64,000 nucleotides of DNA from Mycoplasmopsis iners ATCC 19705 (GCF_000701805.1 NZ_JNJW01000003.1:1-64000); one strand, 5' to 3'. Positions 28,238-38,886 are shown, counted from the stretch's first letter. Notes: generated by a model not told the origin, from the letters alone. Translations and numbers: made by a program.

Positions 28238-28930
28238 ATGATTAAAAATATCAACTTTAATGAACGGTCGACTGACTGAAAAAATATTTATGAACAACTT
28301 AAAAATAAAAATGACTTTGAAAATTCAATAAATTATGTAAAACTAAATGCACATTTAGAAGATAAAAGTGTTTTGTTTAACAATGAAAAATCATTAATCA
28401 AAGCAGCAAAATTAATGTTAGAAATTCACGAAAGCAAATTGCCTGTTGGTAAAAATAAATTAGCTTGAGCTATAAAAAAATATCGGATGATATTTAATCA
28501 ATTAGGCTATAAAATAGAAGTTTTAGATAAATATTTCAAAAGAATAAATACTATTTTAAGCAAGTCAAATAACACAAGAATTACTAATTTATTTTGATTT
28601 AATAGCAACTTGATTGAAGATAACGATCAAATTAAGTTAAATGACTCGCAATTCTTAATGAATGGTGATAAGCATTTTGATTTAGCATCGTTTATAGTCC
28701 TTAATAATTTAAATGATAAGGAAGAAAAAATTTTTCTAGATTCTTATAACACATATTGAGAAGAGTATTTAATTCAACAAAAAATTTTAGTAGCTTATTT
28801 TTATTTGCTTTATTTTAATACTGCTAATTGCCAAAAATATAATGATTATTTAATTAATATAATCGAAAGTAATATTAAACTTTTCGATTATAAAAGAGCC
28901 ACAAATACATTCCGTAGAGAAGAGTGATAA
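28238..28930 (+). CDS. Hypothetical protein, leaderless
   Basis: 230 residues, open only with TGA as Trp (TGA codons near positions 14, 73, 115, 167 and the last codon). Start MIKNINFNERSTDW, end RATNTFRREEW. Charged and probably helical, with no signal peptide or membrane segment and no motif I recognise. Divergent from rpoB and upstream of the tRNA cluster. The missing SD and the -10 box immediately before ATG are explained by leaderless translation. Confidence 0.75.
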
Positions 28931-28987
28931 AAAAATAAAAAATTTTTGTTTGGTTATTATTTTAATGCTATAATATTCAAGCAATAA

Positions 28988-29063
<76 letters not shown>

Positions 29064-29110
29064 TATGCTTAAAAAAGGTTTAATGAGGTTCGATTCCTCA
29101 AGTAAGCATA
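29064..29110 (+). other. tRNA-like remnant: acceptor stem plus T-arm only
   Basis: TATGCTT (29064-29070) pairs perfectly with AAGCATA (29104-29110), extendable by one pair. Inside is a T-arm TGAGG TTCGATT CCTCA (29084-29100) with a consensus T-loop. There is no D-arm or anticodon arm; only about 13 A-rich bases link the 5' acceptor strand to the T-arm. It sits exactly between tRNA-Thr and tRNA-Leu. Best read as a tRNA gene from which the middle was deleted; a functional minihelix RNA is the alternative. Confidence 0.6.
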
Positions 29111-29113
29111 CAA

Positions 29114-29196
29114 GCGCAAGTGGTGAAATTGGCATACACGCTAGATTTAGGCTCTAGTGCTTCGGCGTGAGGGTTCGAGTCCCTCCTTGCGCACCA
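29114..29196 (+). tRNA. tRNA-Leu (TAG)
   Basis: Acceptor GCGCAAG / CTTGCGC, anticodon stem CTAGA / TCTAG with loop TTTAGGC (anticodon TAG), long variable arm (TGCTTCGGCG) as in class II tRNAs, T-arm with TTCGAGT, encoded CCA. Confidence 0.97.
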
Positions 29197-29207
29197 TTTG
29201 CAATGCG

Positions 29208-29235
29208 CCAGCTGGAAAAAACCAGCTTTTTTTTA
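29208..29235 (+). terminator. Terminator of tRNA cluster
   Basis: AGCTGG, A-loop, CCAGCT followed by eight T. Confidence 0.85.
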
Positions 29236-29308
29236 TATTTTTTCCACTTTTGTTTAAATTTTTCAACTTTTAACTAAATGGATTAGATGAATTGAAAGGA
29301 GAAAAAAG

Positions 29309-29923
29309 ATGGTTTTATACAGAGTTGGAGAAATCATTTATAAAAATGGAAATAACTTAATTTTTGAAAGTCAAGGAGTGGGTTATTCAATAATTGTGCC
29401 TTGTAGTGAGAGATTTGAACCAAAGATGAGGCTAAAATTATATTTACATGAAATCAAAAATGACTATCTACAAGCCACATATGGTTTTAAAGATTTTAAA
29501 GAAAGACTTTTATTTTTAGATTTAATTGCAATGCAAGGAATTGGTCCAAGAGTAGCATGCAGTATTTTAAATAAAGGTTGAGAAACAGTGGCAAATTTGA
29601 TAGCCAATGGTCAAAGTGAAGAGTTAAATGGCATTCAATATATATCGCCGAAAATTGCTAGATCAGTAGTGAATGAATTGCAAAGTAAATGAAGCAAAAT
29701 GCTAACTAATTCAACTAATAAAAAGGAAATTCAAGCTAACTTAGAAAAGAACAACAATATTTTAGAAGTTAAAGAAACTTTAAAAATGCTTGGTTTCAAA
29801 AATAATCAAATTGAAAAAGCAATTGATAATTTGAATGTAACTAACGATATTGAAGAAATGGTTGAAACAGCTATCAAATTTATTTCTAAAGATTATGAAC
29901 AAACAAACCTTAAGACCGCTTAA
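29309..29923 (+). CDS. ruvA: Holliday junction DNA helicase subunit RuvA
   Basis: 204 residues. N-terminal OB-fold (MVLYRVGEIIYKNGNNLIFESQGVGYSIIVP), helix-hairpin-helix parts (QGIGPRVACSILNKG and NGIQYISPKIARSVV), and a C-terminal domain (VKETLKMLGFKNNQIEKAID) that contacts RuvB. Binds four-way junctions as a tetramer and loads RuvB. SD AAAGGAGAAAAAAG precedes the ATG. ruvB starts 29 nt before its end. Confidence 0.93.
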
Positions 29924-30845
29924 TTTTAATGAATTTATTGGTCAAGAAAAATTAAAAATTACTTTGAAAACAATGATTAGTGGAGCATTACATAGAAAAG
30001 AAGCCATTGATCATATTTTGTTTTATGGTCCGCCGGGGGTGGGTAAAACTACTTTAGCAACAATTTTGGCTCAAGAACTAAATGTTAAGATTCATTATTT
30101 ACAAGGGTCATTATTAGAGAAAAAGTCAGATATTTTATCGGTATTTGCCAATGTAAATAATAATGACATAGTATTTATTGATGAGGTTCATAGCGTGAAC
30201 AATAATATTGAAGAGCTTATATATAACGCAATGGAAGATTTCAAAATTGACTTAATTATAGGTCCAGAAGGAAATTCTAAAGTTTTAAGAATGAATCTAA
30301 AACCTTTTACTTTAATAGCTGCTACAACTAAACCTAATCTAATTAGTCAGCCATTTAAAGATAGATTCGGTTTTAAAGCGAAATTAAATCCATATTCACA
30401 AGAAGACATAATTAAAATTTTGCAAAATAATCAACAAAAATTAGAGATTACTGTTGAACAAGGAGTGTTAGATTTAATCGCTAGATATTCAAGAAATACA
30501 CCAAGAGTAGCAAATCATTTATTAAAAAGAGTTTTTGATTTTTCAATAATTGAAAAAGAAGAATATATCACTAAACAAACAGTGAGAAAAACTTTTCAAC
30601 ATTTAGATTTATATGATTTAGGTTTAAATCGTGATCATATTGATTATTTAATGACCTTAAATGAAGTTTTTGAAACTAAATACGCTTCATTAGAATCATT
30701 AGCAGGAATATTAAATTTTCCAAAAGATAGTTTAATTTATGAAATTGAACCATTATTATTAAATCTGAAATTAATCAGAAAAAGTCCGCGAGGCAGAACT
30801 ATAACTACAAAGGGTATTGATTACTTAATTAATCAAAATGTGTAA
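29895..30845 (+). CDS. ruvB: Holliday junction branch migration ATPase RuvB
   Basis: 316 residues from ATG 29895 (an earlier ATG at 29850 lies deep within ruvA and is not needed). Domains: AAA+ with N-terminal RPLNFNEFIGQ, Walker A GPPGVGKTTLA, Walker B FIDEVH, sensor 1 LIAATTK, arginine finger region QPFKDRFGF, then the winged-helix C-terminus ending in SPRGRTITTKG. Hexameric motor that moves Holliday junctions with RuvA. Overlap with ruvA implies coupled translation. Confidence 0.95.
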   Translation: MNKQTLRPLNFNEFIGQEKLKITLKTMISGALHRKEAIDHILFYGPPGVGKTTLATILAQELNVKIHYLQGSLLEKKSDILSVFANVNNNDIVFIDEVHSVNNNIEELIYNAMEDFKIDLIIGPEGNSKVLRMNLKPFTLIAATTKPNLISQPFKDRFGFKAKLNPYSQEDIIKILQNNQQKLEITVEQGVLDLIARYSRNTPRVANHLLKRVFDFSIIEKEEYITKQTVRKTFQHLDLYDLGLNRDHIDYLMTLNEVFETKYASLESLAGILNFPKDSLIYEIEPLLLNLKLIRKSPRGRTITTKGIDYLINQNV

Positions 30846-30853
30846 ACGCAATA

Positions 30854-30878
30854 AAAAAACAGCCGCTAAGCTGTTTTT
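30854..30878. terminator. Bidirectional terminator ruvB / rpmF
   Basis: AAAACAGC and GCTGTTTT flank a 6-nt loop; A and T runs on both sides serve both convergent genes. Confidence 0.75.
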
Positions 30879-30886
30879 CATTGTTA

Positions 30887-31087
30887 TTATTCAGCACGAG
30901 AGTCTGCACTCTTGTAACCATCAACTTTTTTGCCTTTGTAAAAACCACATGAGTAGCATACTGTGTGTTGTTGAATCATGCTTGCACAATTGTTACATGA
31001 GATTAAATTTTGAACAGGTAAAGCATCATGAGTACGTCTTTTGTGTTTACGTTGTTTAGATGTTTTACGTTTTGGAACTATAGCCAT
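30887..31087 (-). CDS. rpmF: 50S ribosomal protein L32
   Basis: 66 residues. Basic start MAIVPKRKTSKQRKHKRRTH and a zinc-ribbon pair CNNC ... CYSC, the C+ form of L32. SD AAAGGAGGACAG is strong. Convergent with ruvB. Confidence 0.95.
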   Translation of the reverse strand: MAIVPKRKTSKQRKHKRRTHDALPVQNLISCNNCASMIQQHTVCYSCGFYKGKKVDGYKSADSRAE

Positions 31088-31320
31088 GTCTGTCCTCCTT
31101 TATATTTTTTACGCGTAATAAATTCTTACTAATTATAATAAAAAAGATTATTTTATTATTTAAAAAAATAATTATTTTTGAATACTGTAATTTTGCCATT
31201 TATTACTTTATTTAAGTTTTATTAGACAAAATGGAGTTAATTAAAAAACACTTTAAAATCTTTTAAAAATATATAAAATAATTAAAAATATAATTAAATA
31301 GGCTAATGTAAAGAGGCAAA

Positions 31321-33390
31321 ATGAAAAAAAGTTCAAAATTATGATTAATTCTTAGTTCTTTAATTTTTGTGACAGTTGGTGCTTTATCTAGCGTAGCTTA
31401 TTTAATTTATTCTAACTGAAGCAAAGGTTCAATAATAATTAGAGGAAGCAAAGGCAATCTTGACATTAACATTTTAGAAATTGAAGACAATATGTCTGTG
31501 TCAAATAAGTCATTTAAAGAAATAACTTATGATCCTAATTTTCAAATTCAAGATAAAACAAAAAAATTGCTTGATGATTTAAATAAAAATTCAGCTAATT
31601 GAATTAAAGACGAATATTTTTCATACAAAATGGAAAATAATGTTTTAGTGTTGGTCTATACTGACCCAATAAATGGTGTTAAATTCAAAGATCATTCTTA
31701 TGGAACTTATAAAAAAACATTAGATTCTGAAAATGAAAGTGAAGAAATCTTGTCTAATGAAGCAGATAAAAATGAAGAAGTTGAACAAAAACCTAGATTT
31801 CTTTTAGGCAAAGAAGGTTTAGCTCTTTTAGCTAATCATTTTTATGCTAAACAAACTTTCGGACCTGAAATAATGTATTTAGATTCTATAAATATTAATG
31901 ATGCGAGAGTAAGCGCGAGCAATGCTAATGGTCTTTATACACCAAGCACAAAAACAATTTTTTTGAATGGATCATTTGTTGCTGAAAAAGGCTATGAAAT
32001 AGATCAAAAAGTAAAATTTTTAATTCCTGTATTATTCCATGAATATATGCACCATTGAGCTAATTCATATGTTAATTACTATGATTATAACGATCAATTT
32101 ATTCCTGTTTCTTATAGACAAAACCATTCTAAAGCAAGAACTATTAATTATTTTTATAAAGAATTCTATAATGGATTTAAAACTTATTTAAATTTTGCTG
32201 AAAAACCAATAAATGCTAATGAAAACGAATGATTAGATTCAGAAAAAAACTTTATAGGTAGAATTTTAACCACTCAAGAATTGTTTGCCTTAGGCAATTC
32301 AAATAACGCAGCTGAATATCAAAGTATTTACAGCAAAATTTCTAGCTTTGCTAGTTTATATGGCAATCAAGAAAAAATTACATTTAAATATAAAAAAAAT
32401 GAGCTAAACAAATATGTAATTTCTGAATACTCGCCTCAAGACCTGCCTTATTACTATTCAATAGTTGAATTAATTCCGAGAGAATGAACAAAATTTGCTT
32501 ATAAACCTTATTATTCGGTAATGTATGAAACGCCCGCGGCATCATTAAATGATAAAGGCTACTATTTATCACAAAATTACTTTGCTACAGCATATTTAAA
32601 AAACGGAGAAAAGTCAACATACTTTTCAAATAATACTTATGTACAAGATTGAGCAAGAACAAACAATAATGGAATGCCAATTTCAGATAAAACAACAAAT
32701 ATTCAAACATTTGAAAATAATATTTGAAATTATATTATTGCTGAAAGTAAGGAACCGGTTTATAAAGAATTTTACAAAATGTTCTTAAAATCAATGGGAT
32801 TTGGCAAATTGATTTCACAAATGAAGAGTAGAACTGAATGATCATTTATCTCTGGTGAAAATGGAACAGACATTAACATCAATACAGATAATAATGTAAT
32901 TGGCAAGGTTTCTTTAACAGGTTATTTAGATTCAAGCAAATATAAGGCGCTTGTTTTTGTAAAAGATAATGTTAAAAAAATAGTTAATATCAATTATGTG
33001 CCTTTAATAAGATTTAATTCATTTAATAAGCCACAAATTGATGAAAAAATTCATTCAAATCAAATATTAAGACCAAGCGATGTGTTGGATAACATTAATA
33101 ATTTAACTAATAAAAATGACTATATTGCCTATAAAACAGATGAATTCGATATTAAGAACTATACAGGTAGTTATATTTATTTATGAGAAGATGTTAATAA
33201 TAACAATCAAATAGAAAATAGCGAATTAATTAAGCAATTTACTGACCCATTGCCTGATCGACCAATAATTAATTCAGATTCAAAAGAATATATTAATCCG
33301 AATGCAAGTAGTAATATAAGTTTTTCTTGACCTGAAATTGTTGAGGCTGATAGTGACCAAGATGGATTTAATGTTGTTAGAATTGCTTAA
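31321..33390 (+). CDS. Membrane-anchored metalloprotease (HEXXH), MYPU_1760-like
   Basis: 689 residues across TGA codons. The N-terminus has one hydrophobic anchor (LWLILSSLIFVTVGALSSVAYLIY). A zinc-protease motif FHEYMHHW sits near residue 240, preceded by a region mentioning ANHFYAKQTFGPEIMYLDS. The architecture matches what is annotated in mycoplasmas as MYPU_1760 family metalloprotease; that name comes from memory, not from a search. Probably acts outside the cell on host or surface proteins. The C-terminal part (EDVNNNNQIENSELI ... DSDQDGFNVVRIA) looks like a calcium-binding Asp/Asn loop. SD AGAGG upstream, terminator directly after. Confidence 0.75.
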
Positions 33391-33555
33391 CATGAAAAAA
33401 TAATCGGTTCCCCGATTATTTTTTAATTTTAAGATTTCAATAAGTTTCAATCTCAGTTAAAGTTTTTTGATCAACAGGCTTAATGTCATAATGATGAACA
33501 TTATAAGCTGTAATTTCTTCGTCTGGATTTAAAGGATTTCAAACAGTGTAATGAT
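33375..33555. repeat. 181-bp direct repeat, copy 1
   Basis: Identical to 33897-34077. Contains the end of the metalloprotease gene, the terminator hairpin and the last about 46 codons of the downstream potD-like gene in antisense. Read as the target duplication of the element between the copies. Confidence 0.9.
33394..33424. terminator. Terminator (copy 1), serves metalloprotease gene
   Basis: AAAAAATAATCGG, TTCC loop, CCGATTATTTTTT: perfect 13-bp stem. Duplicated at 33917-33946. Confidence 0.8.
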
Positions 33556-33896
33556 CCCGAGTTTCCAAGTTTGAAAGTCTAAAAAAACGAATATGTCTAT
33601 AAAAAAGACATATTCGTTTTTTATGTTTCAAAATTACACACATAAAATCCCGAGTTTCCAAGTTGAATTTACTAAAAAACAGTGATTTTTGGTTTAAAAT
33701 AACAAAACAATTATTACATAAACGAAATTTTTTATTCTTTTTTAATAATTTTTTTGAACAAAATAAAAAATTTTTAAAATAATTTTCATTTTTGATTTTG
33801 ATTTTTTTATGTAAGTAATGATGATTAAAAAATAGTGAATTACCCTATAAATAAGCACTTTATCATTGAAAATGGCATTAAACTTGGAAACTCGGG
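33556..33896. mobile_element. 341-bp mini-element with terminal inverted repeats, IS1634-like ends
   Basis: Starts CCCGAGTTTCCAAGTTT and ends with its exact complement (17 bp). Flanked by identical 181-bp direct repeats. Such long, variable target duplications are known for IS1634-type elements. No transposase inside; mostly AT-rich noncoding sequence. A perfect stem-loop (33582-33622) lies near the left end. A second copy of the terminal motif lies at 33649-33664, so the left 93 bp may be an extra end. Confidence 0.75.
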
Positions 33897-34077
33897 TGTT
33901 AGAATTGCTTAACATGAAAAAATAATCGGTTCCCCGATTATTTTTTAATTTTAAGATTTCAATAAGTTTCAATCTCAGTTAAAGTTTTTTGATCAACAGG
34001 CTTAATGTCATAATGATGAACATTATAAGCTGTAATTTCTTCGTCTGGATTTAAAGGATTTCAAACAGTGTAATGAT
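33897..34077. repeat. 181-bp direct repeat, copy 2
   Basis: Exact copy of 33375-33555; here it forms the real 3' end and terminator of the potD-like gene. Confidence 0.9.
33917..33946. terminator. Terminator (copy 2), serves pot operon
   Basis: Same 13-bp stem as 33394-33424; the TAA stop of the potD-like gene is within the stem. Confidence 0.8.
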
Positions 34078-35656
34078 CTTTAATATCAAATAAATTATTT
34101 ACATATTTAATTTCATATTCAATATGTTTAGCTCATTCTTCATCTGTGAAGTTATCAGGTTTTTCTCATTCTTCAATTGATTTGAAGTATTCTTCACGAA
34201 CGTATTCAACAACTTTTTTGAAAACTGGAGTATACCCCACTGAATCAAAGTTTAAAACAGAGCCTAATTCCAATTTGTCTTCAACCGAATCTCAAGTTCC
34301 GTCGCCTATACCTTGAATAAATGTATCTCTAGCAGCAGAATAAACTTTGTTTTTAACTTCATCAGAAGTGCCTTTAACGATTACTAAACCGTCAACTAAT
34401 AATAAATTGTCTTTTGGTCTTAAATATCTTAATTCACCATCTCTAACATTACTGTTATTGTCATTACCAAAAAACGCGTCAACGGTATCACCATTATAAA
34501 TAATACCCATTTGAATTTCAGACTGCGGGCTAATAATTTTGTCAACTAATTCTAAACCATTTCCAATAAAGTTGATTTTCGAACTGTTCAAAGCATAACC
34601 AGTTGCGTTTTTGATTAAGCTTTCAAATTGATCAATTAATTCTTGGTAATTTGAAGCTCCTGATGTTTGTTGATTAGCAAACATTTCTAATTCTTCAATC
34701 ATTTTGTCTGAAGTTTCAAAATTGTTACCTTTAGCTTTTTCATCTTCGACATGTTTTTTGAATAATTCTATTAATTTATTAGGATCATTGACCTTGTTAA
34801 AGTTTTGTCCTTTACCTGTCGCATAGATTGACACATATTTATTTGCATTCTTGTCTAAACGATAAGCAGAACCATAAATCATATTGTCACGTACTGCGTC
34901 TGTGGCTTCTAAATTATCAAAACCTTCTTCTTTTAAAACTTTTAAAATTGAATAAAGACTAAAACTTCCTGCTTCTCATGATTTGTCTTCAGGTCTTTCT
35001 TCCATTAATTTGTCATAAATTTTCTTTTCTAAAGTTGAAGTGGCTTTAAAATCATATTCAGCGCCGTGTTTTTGGTTTTTTAAATTTAATTTGGCTGGAT
35101 TATATGCAACAACCATATCTTGAGCAAAATATGGTAAAAAGTATTCTCATAAATGAAGAGGTTGCTCATATGCTTTACCATTTTCATCAGTCAATAATTC
35201 ATCATCATATGATGCTAAATGGTTTCAAACACCTTCAGTGTAAATTGATTTTAAAACTTCTTCAAGCGAAGCGTCAGGATTACTTTCAAAAGCTTTTGGG
35301 AATAATTTTTTAAAGTCTAATTTTTCTAATTTACCTTTTTTAATGAGTGTTACAGCTTGTGAATCTGAACCAATACCAGCTACTGCTTTATTGGTTAAGA
35401 TAGCATTTGTAAATTGATTTAAAGTATCAAATTCTTTGAAATCGAAATCTTGATTAATTCTTCTTTTGTGTGAAACATCATCACCATCATTAATGTATTG
35501 TTTGTAATTGTAAAATGATGGTTTGAATTTATGTGAATATTTATAAGTTAATGAAGCTGCTAGAACCCCAACAACAGCAACACCTACTGCTGAATATAAG
35601 AAAGTTTTATTAAGGAAAAAACCTTTTAATTTATTTCAAAAATTAGACTTAGCCAT
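33938..35656 (-). CDS. potD: Polyamine ABC transporter substrate-binding protein (PotD-like)
   Basis: 572 residues, larger than E. coli PotD (about 350). An N-terminal membrane anchor (FLYSAVGVAVVGVLAASLTYKY) without lipobox Cys replaces the usual periplasmic signal. The PotD-like fold is suggested by FDFKEFDTLNQFTNAILTNKAVAGIGSD, QDMVVAYNPAKLNL and MGIIYNGDTVDAFF, with DGLVIVKGT later. It is the last gene of potABCD and overlaps potC by 8 nt. Binds spermidine/putrescine by inference from the operon. Its final 46 codons are duplicated beyond the mini-element. Confidence 0.85.
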
Positions 35657-36503
35657 TTTGCACCTCGCTTAATTTTTGAGTATTTTTGGCTTTTAATTTT
35701 AACTTTCTTGCTTTACGAAGCCCTTTTGATTTGTGTAAGAAATAAATAGCATTACCAATTAATGTTGCAAACATCAATGCTGCTCCTACAACTAAACCTC
35801 AAGCTTGAAAATCACTTTCATAAAGTTTTGTTCCTAATGTTGCTGTGTTGCTTAAAGTTCTTAAAATAATGAAATCATCAAATGATAAGAAAGCAGCAAT
35901 GGCGCCTGAAAAAATGATTGAAGGCATCATGTAAATGAAATAGGTTTTAAATCATGATCTAAATAATGAATATCCTAAATCTTGACTAGCTTCTAATAAT
36001 GATTTATTAAATTTTTCGCTTCTTGGATACATCATTGTAATTCCATAAGGTAAAGCCATAATTGTGTGTCCAACAATACCTCTGATTAAGCCTTCGCTTG
36101 TGTTAGCTAATGTTCCAAAAAGAATAGCAAATACTAATACTAAACCAATAGCAGTAATGTTATCAGGATTGATTAATGGAATATTATTAACAGCTTGAAT
36201 AGCTGAACCATATTTTTTATTACGTTGTCTTCACATAGCAAAAACAGTAACTAAAGAAATAGAAATAACTAAAAGCGCTGTAAATAAGGCAATTATTAAT
36301 GAATTAACTAAAGCTAAATCACGCCCATTTTGTCAGAAATTGGTTCAAGCTTCAGTAGTAAATCTATTTCAAGTAAAGCTTAAGAAACCTTTATCACTTG
36401 GTTTATTAAAACTAAAAATTATTGCGAATGTTAATGGCACATAAGTAAGGAATAAAATTAAATAAATATAAGAATGTCTTAAAAAATTAACAAATTTATT
36501 CAT
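35649..36503 (-). CDS. potC: Spermidine/putrescine ABC transporter permease PotC
   Basis: 284 residues with about six membrane segments (for example YIYLILFLTYVPLTFAIIF). The EAA loop EASQDLGYSLFRSWFKTYF couples to the ATPase. ATG 36503 lies inside the end of potB; overlaps potD by 8 nt. Typical PotC length. Confidence 0.92.
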
Positions 36504-37332
36504 AAATTCACCCTTTCTTGTTATGTTTAGCAATCAATTTAGGTAAAAATTGAATTAATGCGTATGTGCCGATAAAAATTGCTGAAACAACAATAACAAT
36601 TAAACTGCCTCTTGATAAAGCAAATTGATTTGAAGGGTTAGTATAATCATTGATTATTGATCCAATTAATGGTAATTGATTTTTGTTTGGTAAAAGTTTA
36701 TCACTAATCACAAAGTTAGTTGCTGAAGCCAAGAAAATTAAACCGAAACCACTAATAATTGCTTTAAGGCTATATGGAATAACGACTTTAAATAAAGTTC
36801 TAATTTTGCCATAACCTAAGTCTTCACTAGCTTCTAAAATATTTTTTGGCATATCTCTAAGCACTGAATATAAAGGCATAATCATTAACGGTAAGTTTAA
36901 ATATGTTAAAGCAAGCACCATAAATCATTCGGCATTAAGAGTTTCCGGCGTGTCAACTATTGACATGAAAAGTCCTCTAATCGCATAAATTCTAGCAATT
37001 GTGAAAATGATCATAGGGCTAATAATTAAGCTCATTCCGTAAATTGGTAAAAATTTATTTTTACTTAATGCTATTAAATAAGCATATGGATAACCAATAA
37101 TTAAACATAAAAGAGAGCTAATTACACCTATTTTTAAACTACGTCAAATTTGAACTCAGGTATTTTTTTCTTTAATAAGTGCATATTGATCAAAGCCTTC
37201 TCTTGGTGTTAAAGCACTAATAATAATTAAAATAACTGGTAATAAAATGAAAAAGATAGCAATAATAACAAACGGCAAGGCTAAACTAAGCCGTTTATTT
37301 AGTTGTAATTTGTTTTTAATTTTTGAAAACAT
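36496..37332 (-). CDS. potB: Spermidine/putrescine ABC transporter permease PotB
   Basis: 278 residues ending ..HNKKGWIYE after a TGA Trp. Six hydrophobic segments; EAA loop EASEDLGYGKIRTLFKVVIP. Overlaps potA by 17 nt and potC by 8 nt. Forms the channel with PotC. Confidence 0.92.
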
Positions 37333-38689
37333 CTGAAGAATAATCTCATTTACTATCTTTTTTCATTAAATGAATTGAATCAATTGTTCAACTAAGGAAT
37401 ACTTGTTGATTTAAATCAAATTTTTTAGCTGTTTCAACATACATAATTTGTTTATTTGCTAACTTAACAGTTAAATAGTAATAACTTCCTCTGTATGTTG
37501 AGTTAATAATTGTACCTAAAAGTTTATTTCCTTGTTCTCTGTCTGTATCAACAATATCAATATCTTCTGGTCTAATTAATACATCAACATCTTCACCATC
37601 AGCAAAGTCATCTTCTTCATGAACTGTTTTATAGGTATTTGTGTTTCAAACGGTAACAGTTGCATCACTATTAAATGTACCATTATAAATGTTTGAATCG
37701 CCAATAAATGAAGCTACTCATTTATTAACTGGATAGTCATAAATAGCTTTTGGTGTATCATATTGTTCAATTTTTCCGTCTCTAACAACTGCTACTCTAT
37801 CAGATAATTCTAAAGCTTCATCTTGGTCATGAGTAACAAAAATGAATGTTAAACCTAATTTTTGTTGAATGGTTCTTAATAAAACTTGCATTTTTTGACG
37901 AATTTTAGCATCTAAAGCACTTAATGGTTCATCAAGCAATAAAATTTCTGGTTCAATAACTAATGAACGAGCCAAAGCAACACGTTGTTTCATACCACCA
38001 GATAATTCGCTGATTGCTTTCTTTTCATTACCTTCTAAACCAACTAATTTAACAATATTATTAACTTCTTCTTGAATTTCTTCTCTAGTTAATTTTCTAG
38101 TTAAATGTTTCTTTTCAAATTTTTCAATTTGTTTAGTTGTGTAATATTCTCAGTATGAATATTTGAAGTCAGAATCATCAAGTCATTTTTGGATTTTCTT
38201 GAATTTTTTGCTTGTTGGTTTTAAAGTTTCCATTTCTGCTTCATATTCATTTTGTTGCTTGTCTAATTCAGCCATTTTATCTTTGGCTTTTTTATTTCAA
38301 ACTTGTTTTTGTTTTTCTAATAATTCTAAGTAATATGGATTTACTTTTTCTTTTGGTTTTCTTTTAAGCATTAAACCATATTTAATGTTTCCTTCAACAT
38401 TTAAATGTGGGAAAAGAGCATAATCTTGAAAAATTGTTGATAAATCACGTGAGTGAGCGGGCAAGTCTTTAATATCAAGACCATTAAACTTAATTTCACC
38501 ACGGGTTGCTCATTCAAAACCAGCAATTAAACGTAAAATTGTTGTTTTACCTGAACCTGAAGGACCAAGTAAAGTCACAAATTCACCTTTATTGATTTTT
38601 AAATCCACATTATCCAAAACCAATTTATCATCAAATTCTTTAACAACTTCTTTTAGTTCAATAATGTATTGTGAATTTTGTTTTTTCAT
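37316..38689 (-). CDS. potA: Spermidine/putrescine ABC transporter ATPase PotA with helical insertion
   Basis: 457 residues from ATG 38689 (SD AAGGAGAA). Walker [10 protein letters not shown] (42-50), Q-loop FQDYALFPH (87-95), signature LSGGMKQR (229-236), Walker [13 protein letters not shown], switch FVTHDQDEA, then a regulatory C-terminal domain. The Q-loop to signature distance is about 140 residues instead of the usual about 50. The extra 90 residues are Lys/Glu-rich and probably a coiled coil. First enzyme gene of the pot operon. Confidence 0.93.
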
Positions 38690-38726
38690 AATTCTCCTTA
38701 AATTTTTGTTAATGAAAATAGCTTCA

Positions 38727-38879
38727 TTAAGCAAAAACTATCGTGGAGGCAAGATCAAAAACATTCTGTGTGTATTCAATAGCATAAAAAGGCAATGAAG
38801 GATTTTTGTCTTCATTGAAATCTAAAAGTATTTTCTTAGATCTGTATTTATCTTTCTTTCAATAATTAGCTATTTTCAT
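38727..38879 (-). CDS. Small leaderless ORF ahead of potA
   Basis: 50 residues ([16 protein letters not shown] ... STIVFA), one TGA Trp. TATAAT lies 7 nt before the ATG, so the pot transcript would start at this codon without an SD. The stop is 37 nt before potA. May be a leader peptide, a tiny protein or a gene fragment; no homologue recognised. Confidence 0.45.
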
Positions 38880-38886
38880 GCCAAAA

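Larger units (their letters stand above)
33391..33937. other. Intergenic region 33391-33937
   Basis: Contains no gene: terminator copy 1, duplicated 3' part of the potD-like gene, the mini-element and the start of direct repeat copy 2. Confidence 0.8.

Noticed and set aside
29850-29894. Earlier ATG for ruvB
   Set aside because: Deep in ruvA; the family N-terminus begins at 29895.
33742-33972. Minus-strand ORF inside the mini-element
   Set aside because: Lys/Ile/Phe low complexity and crosses the element end; not a transposase.
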